This document shows, piece after piece, positions 47,501 through 56,252 of a DNA stretch of 64,000 bases (its first letter is position 1; each line of letters begins with the position of its first letter). The notes under the pieces are model-generated. The model ran no database searches. It was given only the letters and a program-made list of their open reading frames with translations, and was not told the origin of the DNA. The stretch is from Methylomonas montana (GTDB lineage Bacteria; Pseudomonadota; Gammaproteobacteria; Methylococcales; Methylomonadaceae): NCBI RefSeq assembly GCF_030490285.1, contig NZ_CP129884.1, forward strand, positions 2,790,001 through 2,854,000, in the 5' to 3' direction. The position numbers and the translations under genes are program-made.

Positions 47501-48241
47501 GACGCCATCGTCGGCAAGCCTATCGATGTCGACGACCTGCTCGCGCAAATGGAACGACTGGTTCCCAAGGGTGCCGGTATCGCCAATACGGGTGTTACTA
47601 TTGCCGAGCCGGTGAAAATCGCTGTCGACTTTGCGCCGCTAGCGGCTATCGCGGATTATGAAAAAGGCTTGGCGACTTGGCTGGACCCTTTGATTTACGC
47701 CGATGCACTACTGAATTTCGCTGAGCAACATGCCGCCGACGCCGCAAAGCTGCGGCGGCATCTGCAAGAAAGCCCGGACAACACAGAAGCGGTGAGACGC
47801 ATCGCCCATGCCTTGAAAGGCGTGGCCGGCAATTTGGCCTTGTCCGAAATCGCTGCCTTGGCCAGCGACATCGATGCGCAATTTAAATCCGGCGATCCGC
47901 AAAATATCGTCGAAAAAACCAATGCGCTGGAAGCTGCGCTGAGCGATGCCGCCACGGCTATCCACCGTCTCCAGCTGCCGGATAAACCAGCCCTGGTAAC
48001 AAATCAAACATTTGACGCCGAGCGAGTCGCTAGTCTATTACAAGCACTCCTGACGGCCTTGGAGGCGCTCAATCCAGACAGCGCCGAACCCATTCTGCAA
48101 CAACTGACAGCTTACCTGGGTGAAACCGAACTGAAAGCGATACGTTTTGAAGTGGATAGTTTTGACTTTGACGGCGCCAAAACCGAGGTAAAACACTTGA
48201 TCGAGAAATTGGCGCTTCCGCCAAATGGAGACGCGAGATGA
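44543..48241 (+). CDS. Hybrid histidine kinase with FixL-like haem PAS domain
   Basis: Start ATG 44543 is chosen because GAGG lies six bases upstream and the first membrane helix follows (LIALLLLLILLPTLLVGW). Product of 1232 residues. The order is TM1, a periplasmic CACHE-like domain (about 40-260), TM2 (about 270-290), HAMP, PAS_3 (about 365-485), and a second PAS (about 505-630). HisKA follows with His647 ([10 protein letters not shown]), then HATPase, REC with Asp938 (LMDLQMPVLDG) and Hpt with His1089 (IAHALKGVAGN). The second PAS matches the FixL haem domain: LMPEPDASAHDSYI holds the equivalent of the haem-ligand His (His557), and GIER holds the equivalent of the oxygen-contacting Arg (Arg577). 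It is coupled by a four-base overlap to the HD-GYP regulator. Confidence 0.9.
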   Translation: MLQKRLIALLLLLILLPTLLVGWMAYRFAIDNIREDRFKIVGRVAESRHEQLKLVLQRADSRAHAYLADVLMKCVTGDNLHRDCAANFLNDYLHTEGASGVSFFRPDADSGTVSAGDKSVSISDIKPFQADQLADFSKPLAGQSRFYYVVAKDAKSPWQLLVTYPVSLIQSIFAAHRDLGQSGESFLADGNGFFVTASRYYSTQGNSHPISARPMQACLSRQNTAMIDSDYRGRVVIHGFRYIPETGGGCIMAHIEKAEALASIQALEKQMLVIVLLFVGLTTVTANALARRIVRPISRLTCTARRIRDGDLSVRAEVAGLDEIAELASSFNHMTDALADAQHNLEAKVAERTQALRTSEERYMLAERAVNDGIWDWNILTHDYYLSPRWNKILGYADGELPNVESIFFELIHPDDKHRASEVFRRHLEYNERYTTELRLRHKDGSYRWVLDRGEAIRDVDGHPVRMVGSITDITERKAAEAELLKYREHLEELVALATTEVKAIVQTAVNGVISIDSNGLIRMFNPAAEKLFGWSSAEIVGKNVSLLMPEPDASAHDSYIQHFLATNQAKILGIEREVVAQRKDGSRFPANLAVGHGIISEGRHLFVGFISDITLQKQAEQELRLAKEAAEAAAKAKANFLANMSHEIRTPMNTVIGFAEVALQDQNLSNDTRSHIKTILSSGRHLLGVINDILDFSKIEAGKVDLESVCFNLPFAVQEALQIMGLRAAEKGLRIDLAIEAGLPHHFVGDPNRLRQVILNLVGNSVKFTDTGSISVTITRAEGIEMLHFAIADTGIGMTPEQTERIFESFSQADATTSRRFGGTGLGTTISKQIVELMGGRIWVTSELGVGSVFHFTVHLPESATTDNCLYQVSAPRPVAYFSPRRFKVLLAEDIEANATLARLRLEQQGHQVSWVKNGQEAVDAFRSGGHDLILMDLQMPVLDGIAATRQIRELEKAGGGHIPILALTASVLSHERQESLDAGMDAIVGKPIDVDDLLAQMERLVPKGAGIANTGVTIAEPVKIAVDFAPLAAIADYEKGLATWLDPLIYADALLNFAEQHAADAAKLRRHLQESPDNTEAVRRIAHALKGVAGNLALSEIAALASDIDAQFKSGDPQNIVEKTNALEAALSDAATAIHRLQLPDKPALVTNQTFDAERVASLLQALLTALEALNPDSAEPILQQLTAYLGETELKAIRFEVDSFDFDGAKTEVKHLIEKLALPPNGDAR

Positions 48242-49218
48242 AAGACAGCTACAAAGTGCTGCTGGTGGACGATGAACCAAACAATCTGAAAGTGCTCCAG
48301 CAAATACTCAAAGACCGCTTTCAACTGCTGTTTGCGATCAACGGCGAAAAAGCCTTGGCCGCCGCCAGAGAGCATACCCCGGACATTATACTGTTGGACA
48401 TCATGATGCCGGACATGGATGGTTATCAGGTGTGTACGCGCTTAAAAGCCGATCCGCTCACCGCCAGCATCCCGGTGATTTTCGTGACCGCGATGGGCGA
48501 AATGGAGAACGAGGCGCATGGCTTCGATGTCGGCGCGGTCGACTACATCCAAAAACCGGTGTCGGGGCCCATCGTGCTGCGCCGGGTGCAGACCCACCTA
48601 TCGCTGGTGCGGGTCGACGAGTTGGACAATCTGGCGCGGGCCGCGATCGAGATGCTCGGCGATGCCGGTCACTACAACGATCCCTACACGGGCGACCACA
48701 TCTGGCGGATGGCGGCGTATTCGACGGCGCTGGCCAGGGCAGCCGGTTGGACGCCGTCGCAAGTCGGTATGATCGAATTAGCCGCCCCCACCCATGATAC
48801 CGGCAAAATCGGCATTCCGCACGGCATCCTCAAAGCGGCGCGCGCGCTAAACGCTGAGGAATGGCTGATCATGAAAACACATTCGCAAATCGGCTGCGAC
48901 ATCCTCAGTAAAAGCAACAATCCGGTCTTTAAAATGGCTGCGGAAATCGCCCGCTATCACCATGAAAAATGGGACGGCAGTGGCTATCCGCTAGGCCTCG
49001 CCGGCAAAAACATTCCGGAAGCGGCAAGGATCGTCGCGATTGCCGACGTATTTGATGCGTTGACCACCAAACGGCCTTACAAAGAACCCTGGCCGCTGGA
49101 AGACACCTTAAAAACGATGCAAAACATGGCCAGCAGCCATTTCGACCCACATTTGCTGGCCTTGTTTATGGAAATCATGCCCGAAATCCTGCGACTCAAG
49201 GCGATGTGGGGACAGTAA
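48238..49218 (+). CDS. REC-HD-GYP c-di-GMP phosphodiesterase response regulator (RpfG-like)
   Basis: Product of 326 residues. REC is 1-120 with Asp54 in LLDIMMPDMDGY and the Lys in IQKPV. The HD-GYP domain (about 140-320) has His186-Asp187 in PTHDTGKIGIPHG, then HHEKWDGSGYPLGLAG with the GYP motif, and DVFDALTTKRPYKEPW. The residues needed for c-di-GMP hydrolysis appear intact. The start codon overlaps the stop of the hybrid kinase, which is therefore its likely phosphodonor: an oxygen-to-c-di-GMP path as in RpfC/RpfG logic, but with a haem PAS input. This coupling is inferred from gene order. Confidence 0.93.
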   Translation: MKDSYKVLLVDDEPNNLKVLQQILKDRFQLLFAINGEKALAAAREHTPDIILLDIMMPDMDGYQVCTRLKADPLTASIPVIFVTAMGEMENEAHGFDVGAVDYIQKPVSGPIVLRRVQTHLSLVRVDELDNLARAAIEMLGDAGHYNDPYTGDHIWRMAAYSTALARAAGWTPSQVGMIELAAPTHDTGKIGIPHGILKAARALNAEEWLIMKTHSQIGCDILSKSNNPVFKMAAEIARYHHEKWDGSGYPLGLAGKNIPEAARIVAIADVFDALTTKRPYKEPWPLEDTLKTMQNMASSHFDPHLLALFMEIMPEILRLKAMWGQ

Positions 49219-49323
49219 CAGCGGAGGCCGTCGCGCCCCCGACCGTTCTAACAGCGTTTATACGGTTATTGCGGGCAATGCCAATTCATTATTGGCGAAA
49301 ACCACTATCCAGCAAACTGACGA

Positions 49324-49530
49324 TTACTCAAGCGCAATCGTACCTTCAATACAATGGTTAATGCCGACGGCCGAAGATTCCAAGGTCATTTTGACGCTGA
49401 TCGTTTCCGAACCGCTTAATTTTCCAGCTTCCATTGCTTTGGCGACGGCATGTTCGATTTCACGTTGCGAGCTAATGCCCACCGTTTTTAGAAATTTTCT
49501 GATTTCCATATTGAATGTATCTTCGTTCAT
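49324..49530 (-). CDS. Small DUF6494-type protein
   Basis: Product of 68 residues with the pattern MNEDTFNMEIRKFLKTVGIS followed by SQREIEHAVAKAMEAGKL and a short beta-rich tail (ISVKMTLES, EGTIALE). This matches my memory of the DUF6494 family, a small soluble protein of unknown function seen in many proteobacteria. No catalytic residues are evident. It lies between the HD-GYP gene and an RRM-protein gene and faces the same way as the latter. Confidence 0.75.
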   Translation of the reverse strand: MNEDTFNMEIRKFLKTVGISSQREIEHAVAKAMEAGKLSGSETISVKMTLESSAVGINHCIEGTIALE

Positions 49531-49591
49531 GTTGATCGCCTCATGGTTGGATGAATGGTAGACCTCGCGACAACGATATCGGTTAATAGCG

Positions 49592-50023
49592 TTATATCAG
49601 CTTTCGCGCAAAATCTTCGGGTGAACTGAAAATCCTCGATAGATCCTTAAAAACTTCCACACCGCTACCGCGTCTACGATCGGTAACGCGTTTTTCGATG
49701 AACTTGTTCGGCACATGCTCTTGCTTGAACCTACGGTCGTTATGCCAGGTGCGATGATGGTATTCTCTCACCAACACCAATTTATTTTTAAAGCGTTTAC
49801 CCTTTAGCTTTTGTATTGCTCGCTGCCCGGTTTTATCCGAATCGACGAACACTAAGCCATGAAATTCAAATGCCTTGGTACGCTTGTCCTGAATAACCAA
49901 AATCTCCACTTTCAATACCCGCCCACTACGAAAAGGAAAGCTGCGTTTCACTGCAGACGTGACATATTGCTGTAATTCGCTGATATGCGTATTTACCGGA
50001 ATGTTTCTTACAAAGAGGATCAT
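49592..50023 (-). CDS. RNA-binding protein with one RRM domain
   Basis: About 143 residues from ATG 50023 (MILFVRNIPVNTHISELQQY); an upstream extension to 50095 lacks support. The RRM fold is visible: RNP2-like ILFVRNIP at the start, RNP1-like FHGLVFVDSD near residue 60, and the last strand KLVLVREYHH. A very basic tail (RTWHNDRRFKQ, KRVTDRRRGSG) may add RNA affinity. Bacterial single-RRM proteins are usually small cold-responsive RNA binders. This one is longer than the roughly 90-residue Rbp type because of the basic tail. Target RNAs unknown. Confidence 0.8.
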   Translation of the reverse strand: MILFVRNIPVNTHISELQQYVTSAVKRSFPFRSGRVLKVEILVIQDKRTKAFEFHGLVFVDSDKTGQRAIQKLKGKRFKNKLVLVREYHHRTWHNDRRFKQEHVPNKFIEKRVTDRRRGSGVEVFKDLSRIFSSPEDFARKLI

Positions 50024-50191
50024 GACAGGGAAATCATTAATGGGCGACCGGCAGCATGTTACCTCGCAAATTCTTCCGCGTCCAAAATCGCACATAATCT
50101 GTGACGTAATTTGAATTTTGGCGATGGGCCATGAATAGATTGAACATCACGCCCGTTTTTCACGAGCACGGCATTTAAATCGTCCTGCCTA

Positions 50192-51373
50192 TCAGACGTA
50201 TTGCCCAGCGCACCAACCGGACGACCAGGCCCATTGAAAATTATAGCCGCCCAGCCAACCAGTCACATCCAGCACTTCACCGACAAAATACAAACCCGGC
50301 ACCTGCATGCTTTCCATGGTTTTCGACGAAACCGCATCGCAATCGACGCCACCGACGGTCACTTCGGCAGTGCGGTAACCTTCGGTGGCATTGGGTTTGA
50401 TCGTCCAACTGTGCAGGCTCGCAGCGATAACAGTCAGGTCTTTATCGGCACAATTGGCAACAATCATCTCCAGGTAGCGTTCTTCAAGCAAAGCCTGCAG
50501 CAAGCGTTTCGGCAGATAATCCCCTAACAGATTTTGAATTTTTAGCTTGCTGCCTTGAGTGCGCTTATCTTTCAGTAGTCTGGCCATATCCTCATCCGGC
50601 AATAAATCCACGGTCAACGCCTCGCCTGGCCGCCAATACGAGGAGATTTGCAGAATGGCCGGTCCGCTCAGGCCGCGATGGGTAAACAACACATTTTCTT
50701 TGAAAGATTGCTGCTGATTGCTGACCCTGCAAGGCACGGCAATCCCGGTCAGCGGCGCGAAGCGCTGTTTATCGTCCGGCTGCAAGGTGAACGGCACCAA
50801 GCCGGCCCGCGTCGGCCAGACCTTGATGCCAAACTGTTCGGCTACCCGATAACCAAACGGCGTCGCGCCCATTTTCGGAATCGACAGGCCGCCGCTGGCA
50901 ATCACTAGCGCCGGGCTAGTCGACTCGCCTTGGCTGGTCTGCACTAAAAAATTGCCGTTGCTCTGTTTTTCCAGCCGCTCGACCCGGCAATTCAAATCGA
51001 TCGTCACGCCATATTGTCGGCATTCTTTCAATAGCGCATCCAGAATGTCCTTGGCGCTATCGTCGCAAAACAATTGGCCGTGTAGGCGTTCGTGAAAAGC
51101 TATATGGTGGCGCTGCACGAAGCCCAAAAAATCCCATTGGCTGAAACGGCGTAGCGCCGATTTGCAAAAATGCGGATTACGGGAAATATAGTTTTCCGGC
51201 TCGACGCTGTAGTTGGTGAAATTGCAGCGGCCGCCGCCGGACATCAGTATTTTCTTGCCGGGTTTATTGGCATGCTCCAAAACGCTTACCCGACGGCCGC
51301 GCTTGCCGGCTTCAATTGCGCACATCAGGCCGGAAGCGCCGGCGCCGATGATGATGACATCTGGTTTATCCAT
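50192..51373 (-). CDS. Flavoprotein of the BaiN/RdsA (YhiN, HI0933) family
   Basis: Product of 393 residues. The Rossmann motif VIIIGAGASGLMCAIEAGKRG binds FAD. The family motif NKPGKKILMSGGGRCNFTN follows, then SGGLSIPKMGATPFGY, and a C-terminal FAD loop VPGLYFVGEVLDVTGWLGGYNFQWAWSSG. Members are NAD(P)/FAD-dependent oxidoreductases; some reduce bile-acid intermediates, but most have no known substrate. It stands alone, divergent from ppdK. Confidence 0.88.
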   Translation of the reverse strand: MDKPDVIIIGAGASGLMCAIEAGKRGRRVSVLEHANKPGKKILMSGGGRCNFTNYSVEPENYISRNPHFCKSALRRFSQWDFLGFVQRHHIAFHERLHGQLFCDDSAKDILDALLKECRQYGVTIDLNCRVERLEKQSNGNFLVQTSQGESTSPALVIASGGLSIPKMGATPFGYRVAEQFGIKVWPTRAGLVPFTLQPDDKQRFAPLTGIAVPCRVSNQQQSFKENVLFTHRGLSGPAILQISSYWRPGEALTVDLLPDEDMARLLKDKRTQGSKLKIQNLLGDYLPKRLLQALLEERYLEMIVANCADKDLTVIAASLHSWTIKPNATEGYRTAEVTVGGVDCDAVSSKTMESMQVPGLYFVGEVLDVTGWLGGYNFQWAWSSGWCAGQYV

Positions 51374-51516
51374 GGAGCATAACTTGTAAAGACGCGAAAA
51401 AGTCGGTAAAAAGAAAGGTATTCTAACCTCAATGCTGGTGCACAGGGACGCACGTCAAGCACTCATCGCGTTTCCAGCTACACTCGACTTACTCATCACT
51501 TCCAAAAGGCCGATTA

Positions 51517-54255
51517 ATGACTCCAAAATACAGCTATTCATTCACCACGGGCGACGGCAAAAATAAGGCATTACTGGGCGGCAAGGGCGCCAATCTGTGC
51601 GAAATGACGCAAATGGGTTTCAATGTACCGCCAGGCTTTGTGATTACCACGCAAACCTGCCTGAGCTATCTGGAAAACAAGCAACTGCCGACCGATTTGA
51701 TGGACGAAGTTCGCCAACAAATCGCCGACATCGAACGCGACACCGGTAAATTTTTCGGCGGCTCCAGCGAGCCCCTGTTAGTGTCGGTACGTTCCGGATC
51801 GGCGATTTCAATGCCAGGCATGATGGACACCATTCTCAATCTGGGTTTGAACAAACAAACCTTGGCCGGCTTGATCGAAATGACCGATGACCCGCGCTTT
51901 GCTTACGATGCGTATCGGCGCTTCATTCAATTGTTCGGCAAGGTCGCGCTGGGTATCGACGACGAAAAATTCGACGAGCATTTCAACAACGTCAAGCGCG
52001 CCGCCGGTATCAAGGCCGACGTGGCTTTAAGCGCCGACCAACTCCAGGAAATCAGCGAACTGTTCTTAAAAGTCGTGCATGAAGAAACCGGCCGGCCGTT
52101 TCCGGAAGATGTTTACCAGCAACTGGAAATCGCCATCCGCGCAGTATTTAACTCCTGGCTGGGTAAACGCGCGCTGGATTATCGGCGCGAGTTTCACATC
52201 ACGCCGGAAGTCGCCAACGGCACCGCCGTCAATATCGTCACCATGGTGTTCGGCAATATGGGCGACGACTGCGCTACCGGCGTCGGCTTTACCCGCAACC
52301 CCGGCACCGGCGTCAACGAAATGTATGGCGAATATTTAGTCAATGCCCAAGGCGAAGATGTGGTGGCTGGCATCCGCACCCCGAAACCGGTGCAGGAAAT
52401 GGCCAAGGAAATGCCCGAGCAATACCGGCAATTGGTGGAGCTGCGCAATAAACTGGAAGCGCATTATCACGAAGTACAAGATTACGAATACACCATCGAG
52501 CGCGGCGTGCTTTACTGCCTGCAAACTCGCAACGGCAAGATGAACGCGGCGGCCATGGTGAAATCCTCGATCGATATGGTCGGCGAAGATCTGATCAGCA
52601 AGGAACAAGCCCTGTTGCGCATTAACCCCGACATGTTGGAGCAACTGTTGCATCCGCAATTGGCGCCCAACCATGAGGTCAAGGCCATCGCCCAAGGCTT
52701 GCCGGCTTCGCCTGGCGCCGCCTGCGGCCATTGCGTATTCGACGCCGATACCGCCGTCCGGCTGGGCAAAACCGGCCAAGACCTGATCCTGCTGCGCGAG
52801 GAAACCAAACCCGAAGACATTCACGGCTTCTTCGCCGCGCAAGGCATCCTAACCAGCCGCGGCGGCAAGACTTCGCATGCGGCGGTGGTGGCGCGCGGCA
52901 TGGGCAAAGCCTGCGTCGCCGGCGCCGAGGATATCAAGGTCGACGTGCGCGCAAGATTAGCGATTGTGGGCGATATTCACATCAAGGAAGGCGATCTGAT
53001 CACCATCGACGGTAGCAACGGCAATATTTATCTGGGCCGGATTCCAACCATTCCGCCCTCATTCTCCGAGGACTTAAAAACCTTGTTGAGCTGGGCCGAC
53101 AGCATCGCTCGTCTACGGGTACATGCCAACGTCGATACCCCGGAAACTGCACGTCTGGCGGCCAGCTACGGCGCCAAAGGCATCGGCTTGTGCCGCACCG
53201 AACGGATGTTTAATGCCGCCGACCGCTTACCGTTAGTGGTGGACATGATTTTGGCGCACAACACCGAGGAACGCGAAACCGCCCTTGCCAAGCTATTCCC
53301 GATCCAACGCGACGATTTCCAACAACTGTTCGAAGCCATGTCTCCGCATCCGGTTACCGTGCGCTTGCTCGATCCGCCGATGCATGAATTTCTACCCAAC
53401 GAGCATCAATTGTTGGAAGAGCTGGATGCGCTGAAGCATTATCTGACCATCGTCAAAGGTCAACGCGTCACATTGGATACACTGGCACATCCAGCGGAAT
53501 TGCCGGCACCGTTCAATATGCTGAATGAAGACGTAATCCTCGAAGCCATCACCAAAAAACAGATGATGCTGGACAAGGTATTGGAACTGTACGAAGTCAA
53601 CCCGATGCTCGGCCATCGCGGCGTCAGGCTGGGCATGAGCTATCCGGAAATTTACAAGATGCAGATACGCTCGATTCTGGAAGCCGCGGCGCGTTGCGTG
53701 AAACAGAAGATTCCTGTCGAACCGGAAATCATGGTGCCGCAAGTCATCACCGTGCAGGAACTGAAAACCGTCAAAGCCTATGTCGACGAGATTCAAAGCG
53801 AAGTCGAAGCCCAATACAAACTCAAGCTCAACTTTAAATTCGGCACGATGATCGAAACCGTGCGAGCCTGCACCCGCGCCGACCGTTTGGCCAATACCGC
53901 CGCGTTCTTCTCGTTCGGCACCAACGACTTGACCCAAGCGACTTTTTCATTCTCGCGCGAAGACGCCGAGAACAAATTCTTACCGCTGTATGAGGAATCG
54001 GGCTTGCTGGAAGATAATCCGTTCGAAACGCTGGATTCCGAAGGCGTGGGCAGGTTGATGAAAATGGCCATCGAACTGGGCCGTCAGCAACGGCCGGATT
54101 TGAAAATCGGCATCTGCGGCGAACACGGCGGCCACCCGCGCTCTATCCGTTTCGTTCACGATCTGGGCTTGAATTACGTATCGTGTTCGGCACCCAGGAT
54201 TCCGGTAGCCCGTCTGGCGGCCGCTCACGCCAAGTTATTGGAAAAACACTCGTAA
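51517..54255 (+). CDS. ppdK: Pyruvate, phosphate dikinase
   Basis: Product of 912 residues. The N-terminal ATP-grasp domain (LLGGKGANLCEMTQMG, VSVRSGSAISMPGMMDTILNLG) is followed by the phosphohistidine domain with catalytic His454 in RGGKTSHAAVVARGMGK. The C-terminal PEP/pyruvate TIM barrel has GICGEHGG and the acid/base Cys in VSCSAPRIPVARLAAA. It interconverts pyruvate, ATP and Pi with PEP, AMP and PPi. In type I methanotrophs it belongs to PPi-based glycolysis with PPi-dependent phosphofructokinase; that is background knowledge, not seen here. A hairpin terminator follows. Confidence 0.97.
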   Translation: MTPKYSYSFTTGDGKNKALLGGKGANLCEMTQMGFNVPPGFVITTQTCLSYLENKQLPTDLMDEVRQQIADIERDTGKFFGGSSEPLLVSVRSGSAISMPGMMDTILNLGLNKQTLAGLIEMTDDPRFAYDAYRRFIQLFGKVALGIDDEKFDEHFNNVKRAAGIKADVALSADQLQEISELFLKVVHEETGRPFPEDVYQQLEIAIRAVFNSWLGKRALDYRREFHITPEVANGTAVNIVTMVFGNMGDDCATGVGFTRNPGTGVNEMYGEYLVNAQGEDVVAGIRTPKPVQEMAKEMPEQYRQLVELRNKLEAHYHEVQDYEYTIERGVLYCLQTRNGKMNAAAMVKSSIDMVGEDLISKEQALLRINPDMLEQLLHPQLAPNHEVKAIAQGLPASPGAACGHCVFDADTAVRLGKTGQDLILLREETKPEDIHGFFAAQGILTSRGGKTSHAAVVARGMGKACVAGAEDIKVDVRARLAIVGDIHIKEGDLITIDGSNGNIYLGRIPTIPPSFSEDLKTLLSWADSIARLRVHANVDTPETARLAASYGAKGIGLCRTERMFNAADRLPLVVDMILAHNTEERETALAKLFPIQRDDFQQLFEAMSPHPVTVRLLDPPMHEFLPNEHQLLEELDALKHYLTIVKGQRVTLDTLAHPAELPAPFNMLNEDVILEAITKKQMMLDKVLELYEVNPMLGHRGVRLGMSYPEIYKMQIRSILEAAARCVKQKIPVEPEIMVPQVITVQELKTVKAYVDEIQSEVEAQYKLKLNFKFGTMIETVRACTRADRLANTAAFFSFGTNDLTQATFSFSREDAENKFLPLYEESGLLEDNPFETLDSEGVGRLMKMAIELGRQQRPDLKIGICGEHGGHPRSIRFVHDLGLNYVSCSAPRIPVARLAAAHAKLLEKHS

Positions 54256-54298
54256 CTTTCATGCCTCTTTAATAAAGGGGGCCGATGGAACGCAAATG

Positions 54299-54323
54299 AG
54301 GGCCGGATCACCCGGCCCTTTTT
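54299..54323 (+). terminator. Terminator of ppdK
   Basis: AGGGCCGG (54299-54306) and CCGGCCCT (54312-54319) with a 5-base loop, then TTTTT on the plus strand. It lies 44 bases after the ppdK stop and reaches the end of the convergent cyclase gene. Confidence 0.85.
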
Positions 54324-55561
54324 CATGGCCTGTACTTACAGACCCGATTTCTGCCGGAGGCCTTGGCATCGTATAAGGCCTGATCCGCACTATGCAGCAA
54401 GCGTTCGAAGGCCTGATCGTCTCCGGGAACGATAGTCGCCGCCCCAAGACTGATAGTGACGAACTCGGAAACTTTAGAAGCCGGATGCGGCAAACGCATG
54501 CTTTCCACGGCTGTTCTGAGTATCTCCGCCAACACCATGATTTGCTCGGCATCGCAAGCCGCCACCACACAAAACTCTTCCCCTCCGTAACGAGCGATCA
54601 AATCGCCCGGTCGTCTGAAGAAACGTTTCAAGGTTTTAGCCACCTGCCGTAAACAGTGATCGCCCTCGATGTGGCCGAGATTGTCGTTGTACAACTTGAA
54701 AAAATCGATGTCGATCATGATCATCGAGATCGGATACTGGTGTCGCAAGGCCCGCTTCCATTCCCGTTTTACAAAGGCATCGTAATAACGCCGGTTGGGT
54801 AACAGGGTCAGGGAATCCAGATAAGCCAGTTGCAAGCGGCTTTGCGCCTTGTTCAGCCGCTGACTGAGTCGAGCTTGCGCCAAATACGACAACAACAACA
54901 CCAGCAAGCCGATAAACGCCACAATCCCATGGGTGATCGTCAAATGTTCCAGTCGCTCATTGATAAACGCATCAATACTGGCAGTGGGAATAGCCACGCT
55001 AATGCCGCCACGCACATCCCCCACTTTGTAACCTTGTTTCTCGTGGCAACTGAGACAAGCCTGCTCCACTTTTAGCGGAGCCATATAGCGATAATAGGAT
55101 TGACCGTTAAGGTTGCCAATCTCGCTGACGCTTTTTTCGCCTTTTTGAAAAGCCAACAGCGCTTTAGACTCCCAAAGATCGGGCTTATTCTCGGGGCGTA
55201 TGGACTTGAATCCGGTGAGATGAAAAACGATAACCGATTGGCCATCGTTCATTTCAGCCAATTGCCGAGTCATATAGGCTGGATTGATCAAAGTCAGCCG
55301 TTTGCCGTCGGTGGTTTCAACGTCCCGATCCGGCACGTCCAAGTAAGGATTAGGCGAGGTATTTTCGGTAATCGGCACATACACACCGCCGTGAGACGCA
55401 TTCCATTTTCTGACCAAAACAATATGATCGAAAAACATCTCGGCTTGCCGCGTGGCGATATTTTGCGCGTATTGCTTGGTATCCCTGACTTGTTGATAAA
55501 GATTCAGGCTAATCAACATAATCCATAGTGCTGCGTAAACCAGGAACGTAATCCTTCTCAT
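54323..55561 (-). CDS. Membrane diguanylate cyclase with haem-c (DUF3365/Tll0287-like) sensor
   Basis: Product of 412 residues. TM1 is about 5-25. A periplasmic DUF3365 domain (about 30-205) has the landmarks GGVYVPITENTSPNPYL, LTLINPAYMTRQL and ACLSCHEKQGYKVGDVRGG. CLSCH (Cys169, Cys172, His173) is a CxxCH haem-c attachment motif. TM2 (about 215-235; IVAFIGLLVLLLSYLA) leads to a GGDEF domain with intact GGEEF. RPGD five residues before it is the RxxD inhibitory site. Prediction: a periplasmic haem senses redox state or a gas (NO, O2, CO) and adjusts c-di-GMP synthesis. Confidence 0.9.
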   Translation of the reverse strand: MRRITFLVYAALWIMLISLNLYQQVRDTKQYAQNIATRQAEMFFDHIVLVRKWNASHGGVYVPITENTSPNPYLDVPDRDVETTDGKRLTLINPAYMTRQLAEMNDGQSVIVFHLTGFKSIRPENKPDLWESKALLAFQKGEKSVSEIGNLNGQSYYRYMAPLKVEQACLSCHEKQGYKVGDVRGGISVAIPTASIDAFINERLEHLTITHGIVAFIGLLVLLLSYLAQARLSQRLNKAQSRLQLAYLDSLTLLPNRRYYDAFVKREWKRALRHQYPISMIMIDIDFFKLYNDNLGHIEGDHCLRQVAKTLKRFFRRPGDLIARYGGEEFCVVAACDAEQIMVLAEILRTAVESMRLPHPASKVSEFVTISLGAATIVPGDDQAFERLLHSADQALYDAKASGRNRVCKYRP

Positions 55562-55763
55562 CTATTGCCTCAAAAAATACTTGTCGCCATTTTTCCAAAA
55601 TCCGCCGACACACAACCAAACAACCATACTATGGCGCTCCTGCAAAGGCCAGCAAAAACATTCATACTCGATTTAACGATATGAATTGAAATGACTTGTT
55701 GATGCTGGCACTATAACTTCGCCCCCCCGGCAAAATGAATGAACTTAGTCGCCTTTTTTGCAA

Positions 55764-56252
55764 ATGATCGAGACCGAAACAGCACCCATCCCGAAGCAAG
55801 AGCATGACCATAACCTCTGCATCCGCAACGCCATCAGCGTAGCCGAACAACTTTGCCTGTCTCGTGGCGTACAGCTCACGCCGATACGCCATAAAGTGCT
55901 GGAGCTGATCTGGAACAGCCATAAGGCGGTTAAAGCTTACGACTTGCTCGATCAAATCAGGCCTATCAACGATGCCGCCAAACCGTCCACCGTCTACCGG
56001 GCCTTGGATTTTCTACTGGAACAAGGCCTGATTCACCGCGTCGAGAGTTTAAACGCCTTCGTCGGCTGCCATAGCTCCGGCGTTCAACACGATCAACTCT
56101 TGCTGATCTGCACCGCCTGCCACATGGTGGAAGAACGCCCGGCGCCCTTGGTATTAAGCGCATTGGCCCAGGAGCTCGGCGAGGCCGGCTTTATCCCACA
56201 ACGGAAAACTATCGAAATCCACGGATTATGTGAAGCCTGTCAAAAACAATGA
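55764..56252 (+). CDS. zur: Fur-family zinc uptake regulator Zur
   Basis: Product of 162 residues from ATG 55764. The winged helix is SRGVQLTPIRHKVLELIWNSHKAVKAYDLLDQI, and the recognition region is AKPSTVYRALDFLLEQGLIHRVESLNAFVGC. Two Cys pairs, ICTAC and LCEAC, form the structural zinc site. The leading CxxRN-type N-terminus and the wording of the helix match Zur better than Fur. It represses zinc-uptake genes when zinc is replete. No zinc transporter is adjacent. Confidence 0.85.
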   Translation: MIETETAPIPKQEHDHNLCIRNAISVAEQLCLSRGVQLTPIRHKVLELIWNSHKAVKAYDLLDQIRPINDAAKPSTVYRALDFLLEQGLIHRVESLNAFVGCHSSGVQHDQLLLICTACHMVEERPAPLVLSALAQELGEAGFIPQRKTIEIHGLCEACQKQ

